The notes under the pieces: generated by a model
What the model was told of the DNA's origin: nothing
What the model saw: the letters and a program-made list of their open reading frames with translations, nothing else
Database searches by the model: none
Made by a program: the position numbers and the translations under genes
Origin: DATJJW01 sp035491935
GTDB lineage: Bacteria; Pseudomonadota; Alphaproteobacteria; ATCC43930; CGMCC-115725
Assembly: GCA_035491935.1 (NCBI GenBank)
Contig: DATJJW010000235.1
Span: forward strand, 1-9,423
DNA length: 9,423 bases
Reading direction: 5' to 3'
In this document: piece by piece, positions 1-6,730 of the stretch
Numbering within the stretch: the first letter of the stretch is position 1
Layout of the letters: every line of letters begins with the position of its first letter

Positions 1-181
1 ACAGATCATGAAAAACGCTATTCTGGTGACGCACGGTGATGATCCTTTTCGTGTCCGCAAGACGCGCCAACGTCGGAACACGAAGTAGAATCAACACCGT
101 GCAACTATGCCAGAAAATTTAAACCGGACACCAGTGGGTCAAGCCCGGCCATGACGGTAGTGAGAGGACGCTGCGCCTACC
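1..181. other. Intergenic left edge, no supported gene
   Basis: No convincing coding region is seen here. A 26-codon reading frame at 8-88 on the plus strand starts MKNAILVTHG but has no recognisable domain and no clear ribosome-binding site. The only recognisable element is the repeat-like stretch at 136-156, listed separately. The region lies downstream of the 2Fe-2S subunit gene, so it probably holds the 3' end of that operon's transcript. It is AT-richer around 100-125 than the flanking genes. No U-tract terminator for the minus-strand operon is obvious. Confidence 0.6.
136..156. repeat. Partial alphaproteobacterial intergenic repeat (tentative)
   Basis: The stretch reads GGGTCAAGCCCGGCCATGAC and continues for one more base. 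It resembles the right arm and loop of the GGCCGGG-TCAA-CCCGGCC hairpin repeats scattered between genes in many alphaproteobacteria. The left arm is degenerate here (the sequence before GGGTCAAG does not pair well), so this looks like a decayed or half copy. The match to that repeat type is from memory. Only one copy is in the window, so repetition cannot be shown here. Confidence 0.35.
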
Positions 182-688
182 TCAGGCGACAGTAGCCGCC
201 TCGCGTTGGCGCGAGGCGGCGAGCTTCACCGCATCGATGATCTCGGGATAGGCCGAGCAACGGCAGAGATTGCCGCAGAGATAGTGGCGGATATCCTCCT
301 CCGACGGGTCCGGATTCTCCTTCAGGAGCTCGCGCACCATCATGATGAAGCCCGGGGTGCAGAAACCGCATTGGAAGGCGCCGGCATCGATGAAGGCCTG
401 TTGCACCGGATCGAGCTGTGAGCCGGAGGAAATGCCCTCGACCGTCTCGATCTCGGTACCGTCGGCGAACCAGGCGAGGTAGAGGCAGGAGGAGATCGCC
501 TTCTTGTCGACCAGCACCGTGCAGCAGCCGCACAGGCCCTGGCCGCAGCTCTCGCGCGCCCCGCGCAGGCTGAAGCGCTGGGTCAGCACGTCGATCAGCG
601 TATCGCCGGCCTGGATGTCGGCGCTGACCGGATAGCCGTTCAGCTTGAACTGGATCGTGCGTTTCTGGCTCGTCGGTTTCTGGCTCAT
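182..688 (-). CDS. 2Fe-2S subunit of xanthine dehydrogenase-family Mo hydroxylase
   Basis: This 168-residue electron-transfer subunit passes electrons from the Mo centre to FAD through two [2Fe-2S] clusters. The N-terminal ferredoxin-like domain (about 10-85) carries C48, C53, C56 and C68 in the plant-ferredoxin spacing. The C-terminal helical domain (about 88-160) carries C107-x2-C110 and C142-x-C144 (CGFCTPG and GNLCRC motifs). All eight cluster ligands are present, and C55 and C138 are additional cysteines. The length is typical of CoxS/HcrC-type small subunits. I chose ATG at 688 over an in-frame ATG at 727 because it has GAGGAG at 699-694, five bases upstream, and because the 727 start would overlap the preceding gene. 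It begins 2 nt after the Mo-subunit stop, so it is translationally coupled as the last gene of the operon. The substrate is not deducible from this subunit. Confidence 0.95.
   Translation of the reverse strand: MSQKPTSQKRTIQFKLNGYPVSADIQAGDTLIDVLTQRFSLRGARESCGQGLCGCCTVLVDKKAISSCLYLAWFADGTEIETVEGISSGSQLDPVQQAFIDAGAFQCGFCTPGFIMMVRELLKENPDPSEEDIRHYLCGNLCRCSAYPEIIDAVKLAASRQREAATVA
195..220 (-). other. Perfect 11-bp hairpin in the last codons of the 2Fe-2S subunit
   Basis: GCCGCCTCGCG at 195-205 is the exact reverse complement of CGCGAGGCGGC at 210-220, separated by a 4-base loop. It sits in the final codons of the minus-strand gene, ending ten bases before the stop codon. In the minus-strand transcript it would form a very stable GC stem with a CCAA loop. 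There is no T-run after it, so it is not a classical intrinsic terminator. It could slow ribosomes, protect the mRNA 3' end or contribute to termination. The structure is seen directly and the role is inference. Confidence 0.6.
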
Positions 689-690
689 GG

Positions 691-2979
691 TCACTCCTCG
701 ACCTCCGGCAGCCCCTGGGCGCGGCACCAGGCGCGGTAGACCTTCTCCGGCGTGATCGGCGTGTCCGGGATATGCACGCCGATCGCATCCGCGATGGCAT
801 TGCCGATCGCCGGCGACAGCGCGATCGAGGTCGCCTCGCCGGCGCCCTTGGCGCCGAACGGGCCGTCCTTCTGCCGCGACTCGGTATACTCGTTGATGTA
901 TTCCTCCGGCATGTCGAGCAGGCTCGGGATCTTGTAGTCGGCCAGCGAGCCATTGGTCAGCTGGCCATCGTTGAACACCATGTTCTCAGTGATGGTGAAC
1001 CCCATCTGCATGATGCCCGCGCCCGAGAGCTGCATGGTCGCCATCTTCGGATTGATGGCGACGCCGATATCCGCGACGTTGACCAGCTTCTTGATGGTGA
1101 AATGGCCCGTCTCGGTGTCGACCTCGACTTCGGCGCCGGCGCCACCCACGCCCCAGAACGGCGTCACCTTGGTCGATTTGCCTGTCTCCGGGTCCGGCTT
1201 CTCGTAATTCGGGATGAAACTGCCGGTGCCGATGATATTGCCGGCCTGCATGCCGTATTTGCGCTTGAACAGCTCCGGCAGCGGGATGTTGTGCCCGTCC
1301 GGCAAACCCAGGGCCCGACCGAACTCGGCGATCTTGCGGTTGGCGTCCTCGGCCGCCAGCCGCACCGCCGTGCCCATGTGGAAGGTCGAGCGCGAGCCCA
1401 GCGTGCCCATGTCGTAGGGCGTGACGTCGGTATCGGAATGGATGACCTGGATCGAGGTGGCGTCGATATTCAGCACCTCGGCCGCGATCTGCGCCATCAC
1501 CGTATCGGAGCCCTGCCCCATGTCGACGGTGCCGATATAGAGGTTGCAGCTGCCATCGGCGAAGAAATTGACCACCGCAACCGAGGTGGTCGGCGCGGTG
1601 ATGCCCTTGAAGCCGATGGCGATGCCGCGCCCGCGCCGGATCCGGCCGGTGCCGCGATCAAGCGGCCTATCCCAATCGAGCCGCGCCGCCAGCCGGTCGA
1701 TCACCTGGTCGAGCGCCGCATCGGTGAGCAGCGTGCCCGAGGGGTGCGGCCGGCCGTTGCGCAGCAGGTTCAGGCGCCGGAATGCGATAGGATCGATGCC
1801 CATCGCCTTGGCGATCATGTCGGTATGGCACTCATAGGCCCAGGCGGTCTGCGGCGCGCCGAAGCCGCGCAAGGCACCGGCCGGCGGCCGGTTGGTATAG
1901 ACCGCGTATGAATCGACCCAGACGTTGTCGATGTCGTAGGGACCGGCCGAGGTCAGCCCCGCCTTCTGCGTCACGCGCGGGCCGATATCGGCATAGGCGC
2001 CGCCATTCCACACCACCCTGCATTTACGCGCGATGACCTTGCCTTGGCTGGTCACGCCGCTCTTGATCGTGAAGGTGCAGGCGTGGCGCGTGATCATGAA
2101 GAATTGCTCCTCCATGGTCAGCGAGATCTTGACCGGGCGCTGCACCAGCAGCGAGAGCGCGGTCGTCAGCGCCTCCAGCTTGATATAGAGCTTGCCGCCG
2201 AAGCCGCCGCCCAGGAACGGTGCGCGCACGCGCACCCGGTTCTCCGGCCAGCCCAGGAGCCGCGCGATCTCGATGCGCACGAAGGACGGCCCCTGCGAAG
2301 CGGTGTGCAGGGTCGCCCGCCCATCGACGACATCGGCCACCGTGACGAAGGGCTCCATCGGCGTGTGCATGCATTGCTGCGCCTGGAAGGTGTGCTCGAA
2401 GATGTGGTCGGCCTCTTCGAAGCCTTTGTCGACGTCGCCATGGCGCAGCTTGTAGTCGAGCGCGACATTGGTGCCGGCCCGGCCCTTCAGATGCTTCAGA
2501 TCCGGGAAGGTCGCGGCCGGCTTCAGTTCGTCATGGACGAAGACCTTGGACGACATGGCGTCGTTCTCGTCATAGACCGCGGGCAACGGCTCGTATTCGG
2601 CGGTGATGAGCGCCATCGCCTCCTCGGCGACACGGCGATCCTCCGCCAGGACGACGGCGACCGGCTCGCCGGCGAAGCGCACCTTGCCGTCGGCCAGGAC
2701 CGGCTGGTCGTGGAAGGCCGGGCCGTAATAGGGATGCGGGATGACGGTGCGGATGTCCTCGATGGTCACGACCCGGAATACGCCCGGCACCGCGCGCGCC
2801 GCCTCGACATCGATATGCTTGATGAGGCCGTGGGGCACGGTGCTGCGGAAGATCTTGCCATAGAGCATGTTCGGCAGGCGCAGGTGATGGGTGTATTCCG
2901 CCCGCCCCGTGACCTTGTCGCGCGCTTCCAGCCGCGCGATCGAATTGCCGATATTGCCGGCCGCGATTGAGGTCTCCAT
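691..2979 (-). CDS. Molybdopterin-binding large subunit of xanthine dehydrogenase-family hydroxylase
   Basis: This 762-residue catalytic subunit carries the Mo-pyranopterin cofactor and hydroxylates a ring carbon (or oxidises an aldehyde) using water as oxygen source. The N-terminal a/b-hammerhead domain (about 20-130) is followed by the two Mo-binding domains (about 145-700). Visible family motifs are MEP at 208-210, GGGFGGK at 257-263, GALRGFGAPQ at 368-377, MGQGSDT at 487-493, and GAKGAGE at 709-715. E715 is the position of the catalytic glutamate that activates the Mo-OH. The CO dehydrogenase signature loop with its Cu-binding cysteine (AYRCSFR) is absent: GALRGFG occupies that place, so this is not a form I CO dehydrogenase. 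Length matches HcrA/CoxL-like proteins (about 760-800). ATG at 2979 is preceded by GGGGA (2991-2987) and lies 3 nt after the FAD-subunit stop. The substrate is unassigned, and a carboxylated (hetero)aromatic or its CoA ester is suggested only by the neighbours. Confidence 0.95.
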   Translation of the reverse strand: METSIAAGNIGNSIARLEARDKVTGRAEYTHHLRLPNMLYGKIFRSTVPHGLIKHIDVEAARAVPGVFRVVTIEDIRTVIPHPYYGPAFHDQPVLADGKVRFAGEPVAVVLAEDRRVAEEAMALITAEYEPLPAVYDENDAMSSKVFVHDELKPAATFPDLKHLKGRAGTNVALDYKLRHGDVDKGFEEADHIFEHTFQAQQCMHTPMEPFVTVADVVDGRATLHTASQGPSFVRIEIARLLGWPENRVRVRAPFLGGGFGGKLYIKLEALTTALSLLVQRPVKISLTMEEQFFMITRHACTFTIKSGVTSQGKVIARKCRVVWNGGAYADIGPRVTQKAGLTSAGPYDIDNVWVDSYAVYTNRPPAGALRGFGAPQTAWAYECHTDMIAKAMGIDPIAFRRLNLLRNGRPHPSGTLLTDAALDQVIDRLAARLDWDRPLDRGTGRIRRGRGIAIGFKGITAPTTSVAVVNFFADGSCNLYIGTVDMGQGSDTVMAQIAAEVLNIDATSIQVIHSDTDVTPYDMGTLGSRSTFHMGTAVRLAAEDANRKIAEFGRALGLPDGHNIPLPELFKRKYGMQAGNIIGTGSFIPNYEKPDPETGKSTKVTPFWGVGGAGAEVEVDTETGHFTIKKLVNVADIGVAINPKMATMQLSGAGIMQMGFTITENMVFNDGQLTNGSLADYKIPSLLDMPEEYINEYTESRQKDGPFGAKGAGEATSIALSPAIGNAIADAIGVHIPDTPITPEKVYRAWCRAQGLPEVEE

Positions 2980-2982
2980 CGC

Positions 2983-3858
2983 TCAGTCCCCGATCAATGC
3001 GTTGGCGATCAAAGCCTTGACCGCGCGGGCCAGATGCACGCGCAGCAGCTGTTTCTTGTATCCGGCCGATCCCCGGCTATCGCTTTCGATATGGACCTCG
3101 TCCACCGCCGCGGCCCCGGCCCGCGCCAGCACGGCATCATCGATCTCGGCACCGCGCAGCACGTCCTCGGCATCGCTCAGGCGTTGCTGGCAGTCGATGC
3201 AGGCGCTTAATACCAGGCGCAGGTCTTCGATCCGACGGCCGTCGACCTTGGCCGAAAGCGAGATGCCGAGTGCCGGCCAGTCATGGGCGGCACGGGTCGT
3301 GATCTTGACGTAAGCGGAACGCCAGCCGGGCTTCACCGGCACGCGGATCTCGGCGATGAGCTCGTCCGCTTCGAGCGTGGTCTCGTAATAACCCGCGAAC
3401 AGCTCGCCGACCGGGATGTCGCGCGTGCCGTTGGGGCCGATGATCGAGACCTCGGCATCGAGCGCGGTCCAGACCGGCGGCAGGTCCAGATGCGGGTCGC
3501 CATGGGCAAGGTTGCCGCCAACGGTCGCGACATTGCGCACCCGGGCATTGGCGAGCGTCTTCATCGTCTGCGGGATGACCGGCAACAACCGCCGGATGTC
3601 CGGCGCGTGTTCAAGCTCGGCAAAAGTCGTCAACGCGCCGATGCGGAAATGCGAACCGTCGGCGGCGAGATTGAAGCCCACGAAGTTCCGCCCGACGCCG
3701 CGCAGCGCCACCAGCCGGTCGGGGGTGAAGAGCTGAGCCTTCATCATCAGCATGAGAGCGGTGCCGCCGCCCATCGGCCGCACGATCGCGTCCGTATCCT
3801 TCAGCTGATCGAACGCCTCTTCCAAGGATCGAGGCTCATGGATTTCCAAACTGGCCAT
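2983..3858 (-). CDS. FAD-binding medium subunit of xanthine dehydrogenase-family hydroxylase
   Basis: This 291-residue flavoprotein subunit takes electrons from the 2Fe-2S clusters and hands them to the final acceptor. The FAD-binding PCMH-type domain (about 1-175) shows GGGTAL at 30-35 and TVGGNLAHGDPHLDLPP at 112-128, the two stretches that hold the FAD pyrophosphate. The C-terminal domain (about 178-285) matches the CO dehydrogenase flavoprotein C-terminal fold and ends in the usual GYKKQLLRVHLARAV-type helix. I chose ATG at 3858 because the family begins just there with a short strand and SLEEA helix. It has a modest GGTGG at 3870-3866. An upstream in-frame ATG at 3951 would add 31 residues of low-complexity sequence with no domain. 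It is the first gene of the operon and is transcribed divergently from the UbiD gene. The HcrB [4Fe-4S] insertion is not seen, and length fits CoxM-like subunits. Confidence 0.94.
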   Translation of the reverse strand: MASLEIHEPRSLEEAFDQLKDTDAIVRPMGGGTALMLMMKAQLFTPDRLVALRGVGRNFVGFNLAADGSHFRIGALTTFAELEHAPDIRRLLPVIPQTMKTLANARVRNVATVGGNLAHGDPHLDLPPVWTALDAEVSIIGPNGTRDIPVGELFAGYYETTLEADELIAEIRVPVKPGWRSAYVKITTRAAHDWPALGISLSAKVDGRRIEDLRLVLSACIDCQQRLSDAEDVLRGAEIDDAVLARAGAAAVDEVHIESDSRGSAGYKKQLLRVHLARAVKALIANALIGD

Positions 3859-4080
3859 CGGTTTGCCACCGTTTTTGCCCTGAACACGAAGGCCCGGCGC
3901 CTGCCCCCTGTCATACAGGCTGACCATCGCCGGTAGAAGCATCGTAGTCACAAATCCGAATTAATGAGTAGACTAATTATTGTGCTTATGATTATTTTTT
4001 GTGGGACAGGCGATCAACGATGAAGCCAAGCCAGGCCGCCGAAGATCGTCATGAAACTCAGTGCTGAGGGAGTGGGGACG
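3859..4080. promoter_or_regulatory. Divergent control region between Mo hydroxylase operon and UbiD gene
   Basis: This 222-bp interval between two divergent starts is clearly AT-richer around 3950-4010 than the surrounding genes. On the plus strand a plausible -10 (TATGAT, 3987-3992) lies 17 bases after a weaker -35-like ATGAGT (3964-3969). These would serve the UbiD gene with a roughly 80-base leader. A minus-strand promoter for the FAD subunit gene must also start here, but I could not pick one with confidence. The 3962-3979 palindrome lies at the centre, overlapping the plus-strand -35. The GTACATAA half-site seen farther right does not occur here. Confidence 0.55.
3962..3979. promoter_or_regulatory. 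Imperfect palindrome, candidate operator
   Basis: TAATGAGT (3962-3969) and ACTAATTA (3972-3979) form an inverted repeat with 7 of 8 arm positions complementary around a 2-base centre. The size and AT-rich character are typical of sites for MarR-type or similar dimeric repressors. Because it covers the predicted -35 of the UbiD gene and lies in the shared divergent region, binding there could control both transcription units. The regulator is unknown: its sequence differs from the element next to the MarR gene in this window. Confidence 0.45.
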
Positions 4081-5511
4081 ATGGCGAACAAGGACTTGCG
4101 CGACTGGCTTGCAGCAGTCGAAGCCATCGGCGAGTTGCAGACCATCCATGGCGCCGAACCCAAGGAGGAGATCGGCGGCATCGTCGACCTCTATCAGCGC
4201 AAGATGGGCAACCCGGCCGTCCTGTTCGACAGCGTTCCGGGATATCAGAAGGGCCATCGGGTGCTGGCCAACATCCTGACCTCGGTGAAGCGCATCAATG
4301 TGGCGCTGGGCCTGCCGGTCGACGGCACCGAGATGGATCTGGTGCAGTGGTGGCGCACATATATGCGCGACGCGCCGATGAAGCCGGTCAAGGAGATCAA
4401 TGGCGGGCCGATCAACGAGAACGTCTTCACCGGCGGCGAGGTCAACATCCAGAAGATCCCGACCCCGGTCTGGCACGAGCACGATGGCGGCCCGTTCATC
4501 GGCACCGCCTGCCTGGTCGTGGTCAAGGACCCGGATTCCGACTGGATCAACTACGGTGCCTATCGCGTTCAGGTGCACGGGCCCAATGTCGCGACGGTGA
4601 TGATCTCGCCCGGCAAGCATGGCCGCATCCTGATGAAGAAGTACCATGACCGTGGCCAGCCCTGCCCGATCGCGGTCGTCGTCGGCGTGCATCCGGCGAT
4701 GTTCATGCTCTCCGGCCTCGAAATCCCCTATGGCAAGAGTGAGTTCGAAGCGGCCGGCGGCATCTTCGGCGAATCGGTCGAGACGATCCGCATGCCGAAG
4801 ACCGGCCTGCCGGTACCGGCGCGTGCCGAAATCGCCTTCGAGGGCTTCATCCATCCGGGCGACACGGTGCTGGAAGGTCCGCTCGGCGAATGGACCGGCT
4901 ATTATTCCGGCGACAGCCGTCCGGAGCCGGCGATCCGCATCGAGACGCTGATGCATCGCAACGACCCGATCCTGCTGGGCGCCATCCCGGCCGTGCCGCC
5001 CAACGACAACACCTATTATCTCGGCACTTATCGCTGCGGCGCGATCTGGAACCAGCTGGAGGCGGCCGGCATCCCCGAGGTCAAGGGCGTGTGGGCGCAT
5101 GAGGCGGGCGGCAGCCGCTTCTGGACCACGGTCTCGATCAAGCAGCTCTATGGCGGCCATGCCAAGCAGGCCGGCATGGTCGCGGCCCATTGCCTGGCAG
5201 GCGCCTACTGCAACCGCTGGACCGTGGTGGTCGACGACGATATCGATCCGACCAATTTCGATGAGGTGATGTGGGCGATCTGCAGCCGCGTCGACACGCG
5301 CGAAGACATCGACATCATCGAGGGCGGCTGGAGTTCGGCGCTCGACCCGATGTGCTATGATGGCGATACCGACCGCCGCAACGGCCGCATCATCGTCAAT
5401 GCCTGCCGTCCGTTCAACCGCCGCGAGACCTTTCCGCGTATCGCCCGCTCCAGCAAAGAGCTCGACGCGCGCATCAAGGCAAAATGGGCTCATATCTTGC
5501 CCAACAGCTAA
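4081..5511 (+). CDS. UbiD-family prenylated-FMN-dependent (de)carboxylase
   Basis: This 476-residue enzyme belongs to the UbiD family, which reversibly decarboxylates aromatic, heteroaromatic or unsaturated acids using prenylated FMN made by a UbiX partner (not in this window). Family residues can be placed by spacing against Aspergillus Fdc1. N157, H180 and E221 match metal ligands N168, H191 and E233. R162, E265 and E270 match the catalytic Arg-Glu-Glu triad R173, E277 and E282, with the triad glutamates in EGPLGEWTGYY (265-275). The C-terminal VDDDIDPTNFDEVMWA stretch (384-399) and the late NACRPF motif (440-445) are also typical. All expected catalytic positions are filled. ATG at 4081 is chosen over 4051 because GAGGGAG lies at 4066-4072 and the family starts at the DLRDWL helix. 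The gene stands alone, divergent from the Mo hydroxylase operon and closed by a terminator. Substrate specificity (pyrrole-, furan-, pyridine- or hydroxybenzoate-type acid) cannot be read from the sequence. Confidence 0.95.
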   Translation: MANKDLRDWLAAVEAIGELQTIHGAEPKEEIGGIVDLYQRKMGNPAVLFDSVPGYQKGHRVLANILTSVKRINVALGLPVDGTEMDLVQWWRTYMRDAPMKPVKEINGGPINENVFTGGEVNIQKIPTPVWHEHDGGPFIGTACLVVVKDPDSDWINYGAYRVQVHGPNVATVMISPGKHGRILMKKYHDRGQPCPIAVVVGVHPAMFMLSGLEIPYGKSEFEAAGGIFGESVETIRMPKTGLPVPARAEIAFEGFIHPGDTVLEGPLGEWTGYYSGDSRPEPAIRIETLMHRNDPILLGAIPAVPPNDNTYYLGTYRCGAIWNQLEAAGIPEVKGVWAHEAGGSRFWTTVSIKQLYGGHAKQAGMVAAHCLAGAYCNRWTVVVDDDIDPTNFDEVMWAICSRVDTREDIDIIEGGWSSALDPMCYDGDTDRRNGRIIVNACRPFNRRETFPRIARSSKELDARIKAKWAHILPNS

Positions 5512-5543
5512 GCCTAAACACTTAGAACAAAACGCTTTCCTTC

Positions 5544-5582
5544 AGGCCGGCCGCCTTACCCAGCGGCCGGCCTCGTCATTTT
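5544..5582 (+). terminator. Rho-independent terminator after the UbiD gene
   Basis: AGGCCGGCCGC (5544-5554) and GCGGCCGGCCT (5563-5573) are a perfect 11-bp inverted repeat around an 8-base loop, followed by CGTCATTTT. It begins 33 bases after the UbiD stop codon. The T-run is short, but the stem is very strong. It separates the UbiD transcript from the flavin reductase gene, which has its own promoter downstream. Confidence 0.8.
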
Positions 5583-5595
5583 GGCATCTGGGCAC

Positions 5596-5624
5596 TTGAA
5601 ATTTGTCGTTCATTTATGTACATT
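5596..5624 (+). promoter_or_regulatory. Predicted sigma70-type promoter for the flavin reductase gene
   Basis: TTGAAA (5596-5601) and TACATT (5619-5624) are separated by exactly 17 bases. They match the -35 consensus at 5 of 6 positions and the -10 consensus at 4 of 6. The -10 lies inside the inverted repeat at 5613-5635, so a repressor bound there would block RNA polymerase. The start codon at 5659 would leave a leader of roughly 25-30 bases. Prediction is by eye only. Confidence 0.55.
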
Positions 5625-5635
5625 TCGTACATAAA
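5613..5635. promoter_or_regulatory. Operator-like inverted repeat, copy 1 (probable MarR site)
   Basis: TTTATGTAC (5613-5621) and GTACATAAA (5627-5635) are perfect reverse complements separated by ATTTC. The element overlaps the predicted -10 of the flavin reductase gene and ends 23 bases before its start codon. A closely related element lies upstream of the monooxygenase gene (6862-6884). The size suits a MarR dimer, and the only regulator gene in the window is between the two copies. The repeat is seen directly; the assignment to the MarR protein is inference. Confidence 0.75.
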
Positions 5636-5658
5636 ATAAAATCTCAGGGACGGCAGTC

Positions 5659-6159
5659 ATGAGCTTCACCGATCGGGAATTCCGCAACGCGCTGGGCCGC
5701 TTCGCGACCGGTGTCACCTTGGTGACGGCCGAGGTCGAGGGACAATTGCTCGGCGCCACGGTCAGCTCGTTCAATTCGGTCTCGCTCTCGCCGCCCCTCA
5801 TCCTGTTCAGCCTGAGCCGCACGGCCAAGGGCTTCCCGCTCTGGCGCCAGGCGACGCATTTCGGCGTTACGGTGCTGGGCCACGACCAGCATGATCTTTC
5901 CGACCGCTTCGCCCGTGGCGGCGTCGATAAATGGGCCGGCATCGTGCCCAAACGCGGCATCGCCGGCGTCCCCCTGATCGAGGGCGGCATCGCCTGCTTC
6001 GAATGCGTTACCCATGCCTTCCATGATGGCGGTGATCACGAGATCGTCATCGGCCGGGTGCTGGATTTCTCGGTCGGCGACGCCGACCCGCTGCTGTTCC
6101 ATGGCGGCCGTTACCGCCATCTGCGTGAGCTGGAAACCACCCTATTAGGCGGAGGATAG
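5659..6159 (+). CDS. NAD(P)H:flavin oxidoreductase (HpaC/NtaB-type reductase component)
   Basis: This 166-residue protein is a single flavin reductase-like domain. Such proteins reduce FMN or FAD with NAD(P)H and release the reduced flavin for a partner monooxygenase. Recognisable stretches are FATGVTLVT (15-23), the flavin-binding GATVSSFNSVSLSPP (32-46), GDHEIVIGRV (125-134) with the family GDH, and PLLFHGGRYR (144-153). Length is normal for HpaC/NtaB-type small reductases (about 155-180). ATG at 5659 has AGGGA at 5646-5650. It has its own promoter with an overlapping operator-like repeat. It converges with the MarR gene, leaving 13 bases between their stop codons. The obvious partner is the HpaB-type oxygenase starting at 6942, which shares the operator-like element. 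Whether it prefers FMN or FAD, NADH or NADPH, is not visible. Confidence 0.93.
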   Translation: MSFTDREFRNALGRFATGVTLVTAEVEGQLLGATVSSFNSVSLSPPLILFSLSRTAKGFPLWRQATHFGVTVLGHDQHDLSDRFARGGVDKWAGIVPKRGIAGVPLIEGGIACFECVTHAFHDGGDHEIVIGRVLDFSVGDADPLLFHGGRYRHLRELETTLLGGG

Positions 6160-6172
6160 AGCCATGACGGCC

Positions 6173-6730
6173 TCAGCCCTTTTGCCCACCCTGCCGCCGA
6201 TGCCGGCGCAGCGTCGCGATCGCCTCCTCGGAATTGCGCACCAGGCTGCGCGACACCTGTCGAGCGATCTCCAGATGGACCGGATCGATGCCCTCGAACA
6301 GCAGATTGTTGATCTCCCGCACCAAGGGCGCCACTTGCGCGATGTGCCGCTCGCCTTCCTCGGACAGCGAAACCAGCACGCTGCGCCGGTCCGCACCGTT
6401 CGGCGCCTTGACCAGCAGCCCCATGCGCTCGAGCCGACCGACATCGGTGGTGACGTGGGTGGATGCCAGCGCCACGTGATCGGCCAACGCCTTGATGGTG
6501 ACGCCATCCTGGCCCTGGCAATAGGCCACGCCCATCAGCACCGCGAACTGGCCCTGCGTCAGCGCCATCTCCTTGCTGAAGGCGTCGCGGCAGGCGAGCA
6601 GCCGGCTCGTGCATTGGATGAGGGCATAGATGCTCTCGCGAAACAGCGTATCCGAGCCGCCTTTCAGATAGTCGCCGCGCGAGATGGTCAAAGGCGGCCG
6701 ATATGTGCCCGGCCTGTGCTCGCTGGTCAT
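6173..6730 (-). CDS. MarR-family transcriptional regulator
   Basis: This 185-residue protein has the MarR winged-helix fold. A dimerisation helix (about 25-52) is followed by LTQGQFAVLMGV (58-69), then TIKALADHVALASTHVTTDVGRLERMGLL (78-106) as the helix-turn-helix with the recognition helix near 89-101. The wing carries D114-R115-R116 before VLVSLSEEGERHI, and a C-terminal dimer helix closes the protein. MarR proteins of aromatic catabolic clusters are usually repressors released by the pathway substrate or its CoA ester. ATG at 6730 is chosen because AGGA lies six bases upstream and the family extension before the fold is then about 25 residues. A longer frame to 6910 would run through the operator-like element and adds no domain. 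The gene lies between the reductase and oxygenase genes on the opposite strand, and is likely to control both through the 23-bp sites. Autoregulation is plausible, since copy 2 lies 132 bases upstream of its start. Confidence 0.92.
   Translation of the reverse strand: MTSEHRPGTYRPPLTISRGDYLKGGSDTLFRESIYALIQCTSRLLACRDAFSKEMALTQGQFAVLMGVAYCQGQDGVTIKALADHVALASTHVTTDVGRLERMGLLVKAPNGADRRSVLVSLSEEGERHIAQVAPLVREINNLLFEGIDPVHLEIARQVSRSLVRNSEEAIATLRRHRRQGGQKG

Noticed and set aside
8..88. Small plus-strand frame of 26 codons at the left edge
   Set aside because: It has no convincing ribosome-binding site, domain or context, and is too short to distinguish from chance.
772..1911. Plus-strand open frame of 379 codons opposite the Mo subunit
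   Set aside because: The composition is His/Arg/Asp/Gly-rich, with no motifs. The opposite strand carries an intact Mo-hydroxylase with all cofactor motifs.
691..2979. CO dehydrogenase large subunit (CoxL) as the identity of the Mo subunit
   Set aside because: The AYRCSFR loop with the Cu-ligating cysteine is absent (GALRGFGAPQ instead), so it belongs to the wider hydroxylase group.
2983..3951. Longer FAD-subunit start at 3951
   Set aside because: The extra 31 residues lie before the conserved family start and have no domain. 3858 agrees with the usual N-terminus.
3973..5493. Long minus-strand open frame (506 codons) opposite the UbiD gene
   Set aside because: It is rich in Asp, His, Arg and Ala with no domain and no ribosome-binding site. 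It is the antisense shadow of a well-conserved enzyme in GC-rich DNA.
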